From contig CAVWLA010000003.1 in assembly GCA_963755825.1 (NCBI GenBank), positions 2,852,001-2,916,000 on the forward strand: DNA of 64,000 bases. The letters are read 5' to 3'. Source of the stretch: DATBQN01 sp963755825. GTDB lineage: Bacteria; Acidobacteriota; Thermoanaerobaculia; Multivoradales; UBA5704. The translations under genes were made by a program, and so were the position numbers. Shown here piece after piece: positions 16,138-24,367 of the stretch (positions within the stretch are counted from its first letter, which is position 1; each line of letters begins with the position of its first letter). The notes beneath the pieces were generated by a model that saw nothing but the letters and a program-made list of their open reading frames with translations, did not search any database and was not told where the DNA came from.

Positions 16138-16545
16138 GTGCCAGGTACTTTCACCGCCTGTGGAACTCGAAAGAGTCGAAAGGGTGCGAAAGGGTGCCAG
16201 GTACCTTCACCCCTTCGGAAAGTGCCCTCGGAAGGTGCCAAGTACTCTTGGTCCAGGTAGTTATTCTTGAGGAGGCCGCCCCTCAAGGTGCCAGGTACTC
16301 TCCCCCTCTTTGACCATAAGCCTCTTAGCACCGTCCCATCTAGGTGACGTGCCTTCGGAAGGTGCCAGGTAGTTTCACTGCCTGTAGCTCTTCCGGGACG
16401 ACCGCTGGCGAACTCGAAAGGTGCCAGGTACCTTTGCCACTCGGAAAGTGCCAGGTACTTATGCTTGAAGAGGCCGCCCTCAAGGTGCCAGGTACTCTGC
16501 CCCTGTTTGACCACTTGCCTCTGAGCACCATCCCATCGAGGTGAC
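16138..16545 (-). repeat. Cluster of GGTGCCAGGTAC repeats in two duplicated modules upstream of RAYT
   Basis: This stretch (gene-free from 16130 to 16682) carries at least eight copies of GTGCCAGGTACTT or close variants at 16138, 16194, 16234 (GTGCCAAGTACT), 16288, 16362 (GTGCCAGGTAGTT), 16421, 16448 and 16485. They fall into two imperfect direct-repeat modules, about 16138-16350 and 16362-16545, each ending with the same block (GGCCGCCC, CTCAAGGTGCC, TTTGACCA, CTCT(T/G)AGCACC, AGGTGACG). The second module contains a 24-base segment (16387-16410) that is 23/24 identical to 16036-16059 inside the KdpD-EIIA gene. The array directly precedes a REP-associated transposase gene, the usual setting for REP/BIME elements. 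Confidence 0.9.
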
Positions 16546-16682
16546 GAACGAGCGACGTCAGATCGGAATCGCGCTTGCCGTCCTTAAGAAGAGCTACAGG
16601 GGTGTACCGGCTTCGATCGCCCCTTGGCTCCAAGGACAGGCGGCGAGTGGCATGGAGTCGCTCTCCCGTCCTGCGGACAAGC

Positions 16683-17603
16683 ATGGGAAGACCTCTTCGT
16701 TGGTTGCCTGAGAAGGGAACGCTCGTCGCCGTCACTTGGCGGGTCATTCAGGGCCGGTTCCTTCTACGTCCCAGCCCCGAGCTCAACGACGTGGTTCTGG
16801 GTGCCTTTGGGCGCGCCCAGCGGCTATACCCGATCCGCGTCTGCGGTCTCGCGGTGCTCTCGAACCATCTCCATCTACTGTTGGTCGCCGACGACGCCGA
16901 GCAAGTCGCCCGCTTCATGCAGTATGTCGGCTCGAAGCTCGCTCGCGAGGTGAATCGGCTCACCGGCTGGAGCGGGCCTGTCTTTCACGGCCGCTACTCG
17001 ATGATCGTGGTCACCCAGGAGGAAGCCGCCCAGGTGGAGCGTCTGAAATACCTTCTGGCGCAGGGCTGCAAGGAGAACCTCGTCGGCAAGGTGTGCGACT
17101 GGCCAGGGGTCCATTGTGCCGGGGCACTTCTCGACGGCGAGCCGCTGCGAGGTCACTGGTTGGACCACACCGAGGCGCACGCGGTGAAACGCTGTGGCGA
17201 GGCTCTCGATCTCGCCAGCGCCGCCAAGGCCGAGGCCTTAGTCTTCGGACGACTGCCGTGTTGGCAGCATCTCGGGGATGCGATGTACCGGGAGCGGATC
17301 CGCGATCTCATCGAGGAGATCGAGAGAGAGGCGGCCGCCGAGCGAAGGCGAACAGGTACCAGGGCTCTCGGTGCGCAAGCCGTTCTGGCGCTTCATCCCC
17401 ATTTTCGGCCGGCAGCGATCGCCAAGAGCCTAGCACCTCTGGTTCACGCGGCGAGCCGGCAGGCTCGGCAGGCGTTTCTGGAGATGTACCGGCTGTTCGT
17501 CGCGGCGTATCGTGGGGCCGCCGAGATCGTGCGAGACAGGGAGCTGACCATGGCCTTTCCTCTCGGCAGCTTCCCTCCGGCACCGCCTTTCGTCCCGGCT
17601 TAG
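16683..17603 (+). CDS. REP-associated tyrosine transposase (RAYT, Y1/HUH family)
   Basis: A 306-residue single-strand DNA transposase of the IS200-like Y1 family. The start was placed at ATG 16683 (MGRPLRWLPE), where the family begins; the open frame extends 36 codons further upstream without homology-like character. The Y1 domain shows FLLRPSPELNDVVLGAFGRAQRLYP, the HUH motif as HLH at 62-64 (LSNHLHLLLV), GPVFHGRYS, and a candidate nucleophile Y123 in ERLKYLLAQG. Such proteins act on short palindromic repeats scattered in the genome and usually exist as single domesticated copies without terminal inverted repeats. The adjacent GGTGCCAGGTAC cluster fits as its substrate. A roughly 130-residue C-terminal extension rich in Ala/Arg follows the catalytic domain. 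Confidence 0.88.
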   Translation: MGRPLRWLPEKGTLVAVTWRVIQGRFLLRPSPELNDVVLGAFGRAQRLYPIRVCGLAVLSNHLHLLLVADDAEQVARFMQYVGSKLAREVNRLTGWSGPVFHGRYSMIVVTQEEAAQVERLKYLLAQGCKENLVGKVCDWPGVHCAGALLDGEPLRGHWLDHTEAHAVKRCGEALDLASAAKAEALVFGRLPCWQHLGDAMYRERIRDLIEEIEREAAAERRRTGTRALGAQAVLALHPHFRPAAIAKSLAPLVHAASRQARQAFLEMYRLFVAAYRGAAEIVRDRELTMAFPLGSFPPAPPFVPA

Positions 17604-17614
17604 CTTTGGTGGCA

Positions 17615-17649
17615 CCAAAAAGAAACGGCGCCGACCAAGGTCGGCGCCG
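17615..17649 (-). terminator. Rho-independent terminator of the protease gene
   Basis: A perfect 11-bp inverted repeat CGGCGCCGACC/GGTCGGCGCCG (17626-17636 and 17639-17649), followed on the minus strand by TTTCTTTTT (17617-17625). It lies 27 bp beyond the stop of the minus-strand metalloprotease gene and also separates it from the convergent RAYT gene. Confidence 0.85.
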
Positions 17650-17675
17650 GGAGTCACCGCTGAAGGCTCGAGAAG

Positions 17676-19730
17676 TTACAAGGGAGGGAAGGCGCTGTTG
17701 TCGAGGCCGCCGCAGAGTGTGCCAGCGGCGCTCGTATAGGTCTTGACCGTACCGGACGTGTTGTCCGTGACGTGGATCGTGTACTGCAGGTCCGAGAGCG
17801 CACCGAAGAAGAAGGCGATGCGATCCGGAAATTGGATGACCTTGGTCATCAGCTCGACGTTGCTGGGATCGGTGAAGTAGAAGGTTCCCACCAGCTTTGA
17901 CAGCGCCGATTCGGTGCCGAGCCCGCTCGTGCCGTTTCCAGAGTTCGACCAGTCGACTGTCACCGTGAAGCGGCCGTTCAGCAGGCAGAGAGTGTTCCGA
18001 TCGGCTCTGCAGGCTCCGCTGGAGGCTACGCTCGAGTGGTTCGACAGGGGCAGCGACGCGAAGGAGATCGGCGCCTGCCTTAGGCTTTTTACCTCGGTCG
18101 ACTGGCTCGCCGCCGCGGTACTGTCGGCGAACGCCGCCTGGTCGATGCCGCCGCAGTCGCCCGGCGTGTTGCTGTAGCTCTTGATGTCGCCGGTGAGGAC
18201 ATCGGTGACCGTAATGGTGAACTGGAGGTTGGTCAGCTCGCCGTAGAACACCTTGACGGTGCCGTCGAAGTCCAGGATCTTGATCAACAGCTCGATGTTC
18301 GACGGATCGCCGAAGGAGAAGAAGCCGGTGAACGCGGTGCGCGGGACCGCCCTGCCGGAGCCGCTCGTGCCATTGAACTGATTGGTCCAGTTGACGCTCA
18401 CCAGGAAGCGGCTGCCGAGGCAGAGCGTCGTCGCGGTGTTTCTACAAGGAGTCGGTTTCTGGTTGGCCGGGAGATAGAGGAACCGAACGCCGGCGATGTC
18501 ATCAGCATCCAGCCGGGCGCCTCGGCCATCGTCGTGGATGAAGGCGCGCATCAGAGCCTCATCCTTCACCGGGTCGGTACAGGGTCCGCTCGCGTCGTCT
18601 CCGCAGGAGTGGCCCAGGCCCAGGGTATGGCCCAGCTCGTGCCCGAAGAGCTCTTGGGCGGCCTTCGAAGGCGAGGGACTCTCTTGGAAGAAGCAGGAGA
18701 TACCAGAGTTGGTGATCGTATCGGCACCCTGGATCTGGATGAATTCGCGGCCGTTGAACTTGCCCGTCGTCGACGGGTCGTACCAGGGTCCACTCACCGC
18801 GAGCGTACCGCCCTGCGTGCAGCTGTACGCAGAGCCGACCTCGTTGTTGGGATCATTGAAGAGGATGGTGTTGATGTTGTCGAAGGTGGTCAGGCCGCCG
18901 GTCGCCGACGTCGTGCCGCCGTAGACATAGTGAATCTTGGTGCCGCCGGCGCCGTTCCATGCTGAGAGCGCGGTCTGGTACTCGGAATAACCGCCACCCG
19001 ACAGGCCTTCCTGAGGCGTCGAGTTGGCAAAGAACGTGACGCTGCCGCCGCGGTCGAAATCGAACCAGCGGAGATTCTTGCCGCTGTCTGTGAACAGGGT
19101 GTACTGGCCGGTGATGGTCTTGAGGGCCCCAGGTGGGACCGTGGCGAAGTAGTCGGGGCTGCGGATGAGCCCGTTGGCGCGATCGGAGAGCCAGCTAGAG
19201 AAACGCGCGAGGTCGCGCGGACGATCGGCGCCGGGAGTCGCCTGCATGCTGCCATCCGGCGACATCTGAACTTCGCTGGCGTCCGCCAGGTTGCGGATCA
19301 CGATCCGCACCGCGGAAATCTCCGCCTCGTGGAAGGCGCCGAGCATGAAGTGCATCACATTGTACGAGCCGTCCTGCCGCTCGGTCAGAAAGAGCAAGGC
19401 GCGGTCGCCTTCGTTGAAGGCAGGAGCACCCCAAATCTTCAGCCCTACTCCGTCGGCGCGCACGCCTCCCAGAACTCGAACGACGACCGAGCTGCCGGCC
19501 GTAAATCCTTTGATCAGATGGTCGATCTCGAAGAGATAGTCGGTCGAAGGCGCCGTCTTCGCAGGGGAGGGCTCGGCCGAGGTGATGTGCCCCTCGGCGA
19601 TCACCGAGGACTGGTCGGCCAGGGCCTGGTCCGAGACCATGACGTACGAGGTCGCCGCGGCAGGAGTGACGGCGAAGATGAAAGCAAGGGCGCCGAGGCC
19701 CAAGGCCGGCAGGAAGGAGCGGTTCGGCAT
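17676..19730 (-). CDS. Secreted matrixin-like zinc metalloprotease with duplicated C-terminal domain
   Basis: A 684-residue secreted protein. The start at ATG 19730 follows GGAGG at eight bases; an in-frame ATG at 19745 overlaps that site and is less likely. The signal peptide is FLPALGLGALAFIFAVTPAAA. The zinc motif HELGHTLGLGHS (364-375) is of metzincin/matrixin type, with EAL.R and a Ca-binding-like LDADDIAGVRFLY after it. Two C-terminal copies of a roughly 110-residue domain follow, each with a start like T.CL..RF.V.V.W.N..NGTSG and the block TG.F.F.DPSN.EL. The copies resemble domains found in secreted Acidobacteria proteins and probably bind a surface or substrate. It is monocistronic and ends at a strong terminator. 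Confidence 0.85.
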   Translation of the reverse strand: MPNRSFLPALGLGALAFIFAVTPAAATSYVMVSDQALADQSSVIAEGHITSAEPSPAKTAPSTDYLFEIDHLIKGFTAGSSVVVRVLGGVRADGVGLKIWGAPAFNEGDRALLFLTERQDGSYNVMHFMLGAFHEAEISAVRIVIRNLADASEVQMSPDGSMQATPGADRPRDLARFSSWLSDRANGLIRSPDYFATVPPGALKTITGQYTLFTDSGKNLRWFDFDRGGSVTFFANSTPQEGLSGGGYSEYQTALSAWNGAGGTKIHYVYGGTTSATGGLTTFDNINTILFNDPNNEVGSAYSCTQGGTLAVSGPWYDPSTTGKFNGREFIQIQGADTITNSGISCFFQESPSPSKAAQELFGHELGHTLGLGHSCGDDASGPCTDPVKDEALMRAFIHDDGRGARLDADDIAGVRFLYLPANQKPTPCRNTATTLCLGSRFLVSVNWTNQFNGTSGSGRAVPRTAFTGFFSFGDPSNIELLIKILDFDGTVKVFYGELTNLQFTITVTDVLTGDIKSYSNTPGDCGGIDQAAFADSTAAASQSTEVKSLRQAPISFASLPLSNHSSVASSGACRADRNTLCLLNGRFTVTVDWSNSGNGTSGLGTESALSKLVGTFYFTDPSNVELMTKVIQFPDRIAFFFGALSDLQYTIHVTDNTSGTVKTYTSAAGTLCGGLDNSAFPPL

Positions 19731-19821
19731 ACGAAAATCCTCCATCGACCTATTGTAACCGGAGTCGGTTCTCGACGCTCTCCGGCGGGCGGCGGCATGA
19801 GATTCTTGACAGAATCTTTAC

Positions 19822-21735
19822 GTGACGACTGCCACGGTCCCAGAGGTCAACGCGAGATCGCGGCGCGTAGGCGCCCAAAATCGCGCCTCAGGTGGGCTCT
19901 CGCGGCGTCAGCTCATCGGCCTGGGGGTGCTTGCCTTCCTGCCTCGCCTCGCCAACCTCGGAACATTCTCACTCTGGCTCGACGAGGTCATCGAGACCGA
20001 ACAGGCCAGCGGCAACCTCCGCCATCTCGTTTCCGCCCTTCGTGAGGACGCCGTGCACCCACCTCTCGAAGGGCTCCTGTCCTGGCTGCTTCTCCATGCC
20101 GGAGCCTCCGAGGCGACGCGCCGGCTGCTGCCCATCCTCCTCGGAGTATCGACGGTCGTCCTCCTGGCGAGTTGGACTGGGCGTCGATTCGGGCAGCGAG
20201 CCGGCCTCGCGGTGGGGGCCGTCGCCGCGCTCTCGCCGGTCGGCGTTCACTACTCTCAGGAGTTGCGCCCGTACTCCCTCGCTCTTTGCCTGATGGTCGC
20301 CGCTCTCGTTCTCCTCGATCGGCTGCTCGACGGTCCGGCCGAGCTGACACCCGGTGAGCGCATTGGGCTCGAGAGATCCACCAACAAAGTACCTGGCACC
20401 TTCGTCGCCGCCGACGAAGAACCTGGCACCTTTGAGGGCCGTTCCCAAATCGGCGGCTCCGTTGGGAAAGTACCTGGCACCTTTGGGATGGGTGAGGGGC
20501 GGATGGCGGTGGCGGTTGGGGTGGGGGCGTTTCTGGCGGTCGTCGGGTGCTTCTATTCGCTCTATCTCTCTGCGCTGGTGATGGTTCCGCTGGGGTGGAT
20601 GACGCTCGAGGGGGCGGTCGGGCGCCTTGAGGAGGATCCTCTGGCGGCCGGACGCCGACGTCGGGCTCGCCGGCTCGTCGTGGTGTCGCCGCTCCTTCTC
20701 GTGGGCCTCGGTATCGCCTATCTGCCTTGGGTGCCGACGGTTCTCGCCCTTCGCGGGCAGCGGATCCAGCGCGCTCCGGGACTCTGGACCTGGGGGGGAG
20801 CGTTCGAGCGCTTCGAGGATCTGACCGTGGGCGGTGGCGGGCCGGTGGGCTGGTGGGCGGGAGGGTTGGCCCTCGCCATGGTGGGTCTCGGCGTCGCCGC
20901 GGCGCTCCGGCGGCCATCGGGGCGGGTGGCGGTCGCCGGCTTCCTCGCCGGCACGGTCGGAGTCGAGATCCTCCTCGCGGCGGGGCACCACTGGAGCAGC
21001 CTCCGCTACGACGTGGTCGGCTGGCCTTTCCTGATGATCCTCCTGGGGCTGGGGCTGGCGTCTCTCGGCGGCCCGCTGGACCGGTCCGCAGAGACCTGGC
21101 ACCGCCGCCTGGACCGGTCCAAAGGTACCTGGCACCGTTGGGCGGCCGGTGCTGGGCTCGCCGTGATCGGCGTCGCCCAGGTGGCGGGGATCTTTCAGTA
21201 CTACCTGGGGCGAGAGGATTGGCGGCGGGTCGCCGAGGCGGTGGCGGCGGTGCGGCGGCCGGCCGAGCCGGCCTTCGCGCTCAACCAGTCGACCCGCATC
21301 TGCCTGCTCTATTACCTCGACCAGCTCGCCGGCCGCTCAGCCGAAGCCGAGGATCCACCCTGGTTCGCCTCGATCGACGGCTCGGCGGAGAAGCTGGCGG
21401 AGCTCTGGCCGGCCGACCGCTGCGCCCTTCTCGTCACCCAGAGCTGGGGCCGGCAGGGGAAGATCGTCCATCTGGCCCGCGAGTTCCCCGAGCTCGCCGG
21501 CTATCCGGCGACGTTCGCCCGGCTCTTCCTGCTGACGCCGCAAGGCCGCGGCGACCTCTTCGCCTCCGGCCGCCGCGCCTTCGGCCCCCCGGCGGCGGGA
21601 GCGCCGACCTGCGACCGTACGCTGCCGCCGCTGCTCGCGACAGAGCGCGCCGAGGAGCGCTTCGGGGCCCTCCGCCCGGCGCTCGAATGGCTGGGCTTCC
21701 CGCCCGGCCTGCGCCCCGGCACTCTGCCCCACTGA
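19822..21735 (+). CDS. PMT/GT39-type membrane glycosyltransferase with repeat-derived inserts
   Basis: A 637-residue polytopic membrane protein starting at GTG 19822. The N-terminal SLWLDEVIETE carries the acidic pair typical of the first periplasmic loop of PMT/ArnT/GT39 transferases, which move a sugar from a lipid-phosphate donor. About ten hydrophobic helices follow, then a soluble C-terminal region. Five copies of the genomic GTACCTGGCACC repeat lie in frame: KVPGTF at 189-194, EPGTF at 200-204, KVPGTF at 216-221, and a tandem 11-residue duplication LDRSAETWHRR/LDRSKGTWHRW at 419-440 that uses another reading frame of the repeat. Both inserted zones fall in predicted loops and keep the frame open, so the gene may still be functional. 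The acceptor is unknown. Confidence 0.8.
   Translation: MTTATVPEVNARSRRVGAQNRASGGLSRRQLIGLGVLAFLPRLANLGTFSLWLDEVIETEQASGNLRHLVSALREDAVHPPLEGLLSWLLLHAGASEATRRLLPILLGVSTVVLLASWTGRRFGQRAGLAVGAVAALSPVGVHYSQELRPYSLALCLMVAALVLLDRLLDGPAELTPGERIGLERSTNKVPGTFVAADEEPGTFEGRSQIGGSVGKVPGTFGMGEGRMAVAVGVGAFLAVVGCFYSLYLSALVMVPLGWMTLEGAVGRLEEDPLAAGRRRRARRLVVVSPLLLVGLGIAYLPWVPTVLALRGQRIQRAPGLWTWGGAFERFEDLTVGGGGPVGWWAGGLALAMVGLGVAAALRRPSGRVAVAGFLAGTVGVEILLAAGHHWSSLRYDVVGWPFLMILLGLGLASLGGPLDRSAETWHRRLDRSKGTWHRWAAGAGLAVIGVAQVAGIFQYYLGREDWRRVAEAVAAVRRPAEPAFALNQSTRICLLYYLDQLAGRSAEAEDPPWFASIDGSAEKLAELWPADRCALLVTQSWGRQGKIVHLAREFPELAGYPATFARLFLLTPQGRGDLFASGRRAFGPPAAGAPTCDRTLPPLLATERAEERFGALRPALEWLGFPPGLRPGTLPH
20386..20483 (+). 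repeat. Three in-gene copies of the GTACCTGGCACC repeat
   Basis: Copies at about 20386-20402, 20416-20433 (one base changed, GAACCTGGCACC) and 20467-20483, inside the glycosyltransferase gene. All are in the same orientation and the same reading frame, coding (K)(V/E)PGTF. They match the intergenic copies at 5759-5921 and the RAYT-linked cluster in reverse orientation. Confidence 0.9.
21076..21141 (+). repeat. Tandem 33-bp duplication containing the repeat core
   Basis: Two adjacent 33-bp units (21076-21108 and 21109-21141), both beginning CTGGACCGGTCC and both containing ACCTGGCACCG; the second has the full GGTACCTGGCACC. The duplication is in frame (11 codons per unit) within the glycosyltransferase gene. 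Confidence 0.9.
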
Positions 21736-21776
21736 GCTGTCGATCTGAGCCGCCCGGCTCTCCCGGCAGCAGCGCA

Positions 21777-21812
21777 GCAAAGAAAAAGCGCCGGACCTCG
21801 CGGCCCGGCGCT
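21777..21812 (-). terminator. Rho-independent terminator of the secreted-protein gene
   Basis: An inverted repeat AGCGCCGG/CCGGCGCT (21787-21794 and 21805-21812) with a ten-base loop, followed on the minus strand by TTTTTCTTTG. It lies about 27 bp after the stop of the minus-strand gene at 21839. Confidence 0.8.
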
Positions 21813-21838
21813 GGGGACGATCGCGGAAGCGGCGGACG

Positions 21839-23140
21839 CTACGGCGTCGCCACCACGTGGAGGTTCGCGAACCGCCAGCCGGCCGGCGGGTAGTAGGCGT
21901 GGTCGGCGACGCCCGGCAGGCCGAACTGCAGCCGCACCGGCGCGCTGCCGCTGTCGCGCAGATCCCAGTTGAAGTTGCCGACCAGGGCATCCATCACCGG
22001 AGTGCCGTTCTGCTTCGTCGCATAGAACAGCACGGCCTTGGCCGGCGTGTCGTAGATGATGCGCATGTGGTAGGTGCCGCCGGCGACGAAGCCGACGTCG
22101 CGCTTGACCGCCGCCTCGAGCGTCGCCTGGCCGAGATCGCCGAGGACGCGGCCGCGGCTGCCGCGGATGTTGAAGCCGTAGTAGAGCGTCTTGCCGAAGC
22201 GCGGGCCGCCGGAGTGGAACATGCCGATGACGCCGGTGAAGAGCGGCGAGAAGTCGCGGATCGTCATGTCGAAGTCGACCGTCACCCGCCGGTAGGCGGT
22301 GCCGGGCACCAGCGGCAGCGCCACGTTGAGCGAGCCGACCGCCGCGTTCGCGGCGAAGAAGGTGCCCGGCTTGTTGAGCACCGCGGCGACGCCGGCGGGC
22401 ACCAGCGGCGTGGTGAGCGGCGGCATGATGCGGAACTGGGAGAAATCGGGCGAGACGAAGGTTCCGTAGGCGTAGAAGAGCTGATCGCAGCTCACCCGCG
22501 CCTCGCCGCCGAACAGGTCGGTGATGTGGGAGGCGCCGAGCACGTCGGCGCTGATGACGTGACCTTGCGCCGGCACGGTGACGTCGAGCACCGGCAGGAT
22601 GGCGACGCCCTTGGGGTCGTAGAGGGCGATGTGGCACAGCGACGCGGTCGACCCGGCGTTGACGATCTCGACGTTGGTCACCCCGCCCACATTGCGGTTG
22701 ACGTCCTCGATGAAGGCGTTGCCGGTGGGGTTGAACTCGTTGGCCGCCGAGATCACGGGGAGGTCCCAGGGCGCGTTCTCGGACTGCTTGTTCACGTAGA
22801 ATGCCGCCTGCCCGACGGCCAGGCCGGTGGCGTTCGAGGTCAGCTTGAGGAGCCCGCTCGTCCCGATCAGATGCGTCGCGTCGTAGGTCACCGTGTGGCC
22901 GTTCGCGAAGCCGATGCCGCCACCGACCGCGCTGACGCCGCTGGTGCCGGTCGGCACGAAGGCGATGTTGACCTGGCCGTTCGCTCCCGAGTTGTTGGCC
23001 ACTTCGACCGTCGTCTGGAACGAGGCCTTGGACGCAGTGCCACCGCTGGGGATCGGCACGAAGACGACGGTGGCGGAGAGGACCGGTGCCAGAGCGCAGA
23101 GCGCGCCGAAGCCGAGCAGCAGCGTTTTTCTCATGACCAT
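21839..23140 (-). CDS. Secreted protein of unknown function
   Basis: A 433-residue protein with a signal peptide (KTLLLGFGALCALAPVLSA). The start at ATG 23140 is supported by AAAGGAG five bases upstream; a second ATG two codons later is possible, and the open frame continues upstream without a ribosome site. The sequence looks all-beta: repeated short strands with many Gly, Val, Ala and Asn (TVEVANNSGANGQVNIAFVPTG; FVPIPSGG near the N-terminus). The C-terminal part (from about residue 270) resembles a lectin/concanavalin-like sandwich (FDMTIRDFSPLFTGVIGMF, TYHMRIIYDTPAKAVLFYA, WRFANLHVVATP), but I do not recognise a named family. It has its own terminator and no obvious operon partner. Confidence 0.75.
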   Translation of the reverse strand: MVMRKTLLLGFGALCALAPVLSATVVFVPIPSGGTASKASFQTTVEVANNSGANGQVNIAFVPTGTSGVSAVGGGIGFANGHTVTYDATHLIGTSGLLKLTSNATGLAVGQAAFYVNKQSENAPWDLPVISAANEFNPTGNAFIEDVNRNVGGVTNVEIVNAGSTASLCHIALYDPKGVAILPVLDVTVPAQGHVISADVLGASHITDLFGGEARVSCDQLFYAYGTFVSPDFSQFRIMPPLTTPLVPAGVAAVLNKPGTFFAANAAVGSLNVALPLVPGTAYRRVTVDFDMTIRDFSPLFTGVIGMFHSGGPRFGKTLYYGFNIRGSRGRVLGDLGQATLEAAVKRDVGFVAGGTYHMRIIYDTPAKAVLFYATKQNGTPVMDALVGNFNWDLRDSGSAPVRLQFGLPGVADHAYYPPAGWRFANLHVVATP

Positions 23141-23352
23141 GCAGACTCCTTTGGTGAGACGACCTGGGATATCGTTCGCGGACTGACCCATATTGTAGGG
23201 GCTTTTCGCCGGGGTGCCAAGCAAAAACTTCAATCGGAATCGAGCTTTGCACGCCGGATTGGGCAAAAATCCGCGCCGCCCGCTCGGTTCCCTGCACTCT
23301 CTTCAACCCATGGATTCCGCCCGCGGGTCCATCCGCTCCTGAGGCCACGACC

Positions 23353-24345
23353 CTGACCAAGAGACTCTTAGGCCCCGCCGTCCTCCTCGTCTCCCTCGTC
23401 GTCTTCTTCCTCCTCGCCGAGGTCGGCCTGCGCCTCGCGTCGCGCAACTGGCTGGAGGTCTACGACGTCGAGATGTGGCGCTATGCGCGCAACATCAAGG
23501 TGATCTCGAAGCTGCCCGGCGTCGTCGAGGACCAGCGGCCGAACGGCTCCGCCTTCCTGATGGGCGCTCGCGTACGCACCGACGAGCACGGCTTCCGCCT
23601 GCCCGATCCGGCGACCGAGGCGAAGCGCCGCCCGAGCGACCGCCTCGCCATCGCGGTCGGCGATTCGCTCACCTTCGGCTGGGGAGTGCCCGAGGGCTAC
23701 ACCTTCCCGGACCAGCTCGAGCGGTTGCTCGCCGCGCAGTGCCCGCGCGCCGGCGTCCGGCGGGTGACGGTGAAGAACGCCGGCATCGGCAACTGCAACA
23801 CCTCGATGGAGTTCCAGCGCTACCAGCAGACCATCCGCCAGCTCCACCCGCAGTGGGTCATCCTCGGCTTCTCGTTCAACGACGCGGAGCCCGATCCGGT
23901 GCCCAACACCAACCCGTTCTTCTGGCATTCGGCCCTGCTGTCGCTCGCCTCGGCGCGGCTCGAGAAGCACTCGAACGCCCGCCTGCACGACTACAACTCC
24001 TACTACCTCGGGCTCTATCAGGACGGCCTGCCGGGATGGGAAAAAGCCAAGCAGGCGCTGGCGGACTTCGGCGCATCGCTGCGCCAGGACGGCATTCCGG
24101 CGACGCTCCTCCTCATGCCCGAGCTCCACCAGCCGCAGGGCTACGGGCCGCTCGCCGAGGTCTACGGGCGGGTGGCGAAGATCGCCGAGCGCGCCGGCTT
24201 CGAGGTCGTCAACGGCTCCGTCGGCTTCCCGGCTGGCTCGGGAGAGCGCTACTTCGTCAGCGCCGAGGACGCCCACCCCAACGCCCAGGCGCAGGCCATC
24301 TACGCGCGGGCGCTCGCCGGCTCGCGCTACGCCTGCGCGCCGTAG
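23353..24345 (+). CDS. Membrane-anchored SGNH/GDSL hydrolase, probable CTG start
   Basis: A 330-residue protein if it starts at CTG 23353, preceded by TGAGG at about eight bases; the first in-frame ATG is at 23473 and would cut off a clear N-terminal membrane helix (GPAVLLVSLVVFFLLAEVGLRL). The paralogue at 24368 has the same helix-then-hydrolase layout, which supports the upstream start. SGNH block I is AIAVGDSLTFGWGVPEGYTFP (nucleophile Ser in GDS), block III is around FSFNDAEPDP and block V is SAEDAHPNAQAQ (Asp/His). Such anchored esterases often add or remove acyl groups on surface glycans. It converges on the minus-strand SGNH gene with a 22-bp gap. Confidence 0.8.
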   Translation: MTKRLLGPAVLLVSLVVFFLLAEVGLRLASRNWLEVYDVEMWRYARNIKVISKLPGVVEDQRPNGSAFLMGARVRTDEHGFRLPDPATEAKRRPSDRLAIAVGDSLTFGWGVPEGYTFPDQLERLLAAQCPRAGVRRVTVKNAGIGNCNTSMEFQRYQQTIRQLHPQWVILGFSFNDAEPDPVPNTNPFFWHSALLSLASARLEKHSNARLHDYNSYYLGLYQDGLPGWEKAKQALADFGASLRQDGIPATLLLMPELHQPQGYGPLAEVYGRVAKIAERAGFEVVNGSVGFPAGSGERYFVSAEDAHPNAQAQAIYARALAGSRYACAP

Positions 24346-24367
24346 ACCTCTCCCGAGAGCCGGCTCC

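Noticed and set aside
16138..16545. CRISPR array interpretation of the repeat cluster
   Set aside because: The repeat is only about 13-17 bp, spacing is irregular (about 17-70 bp), the spacers themselves are duplicated between modules, and there are no cas genes.
17914..19539. Plus-strand open frames of 80-240 codons antisense to the protease
   Set aside because: The minus-strand protease has signal peptide, zinc motif and terminator; these frames show no domain.
23210..23245. TGGCACCCCGGCGAAA on the minus strand upstream of the secreted protein gene as a sigma-54 promoter
   Set aside because: The -24 half fits, but the -12 GC is absent at the required ten-base spacing.
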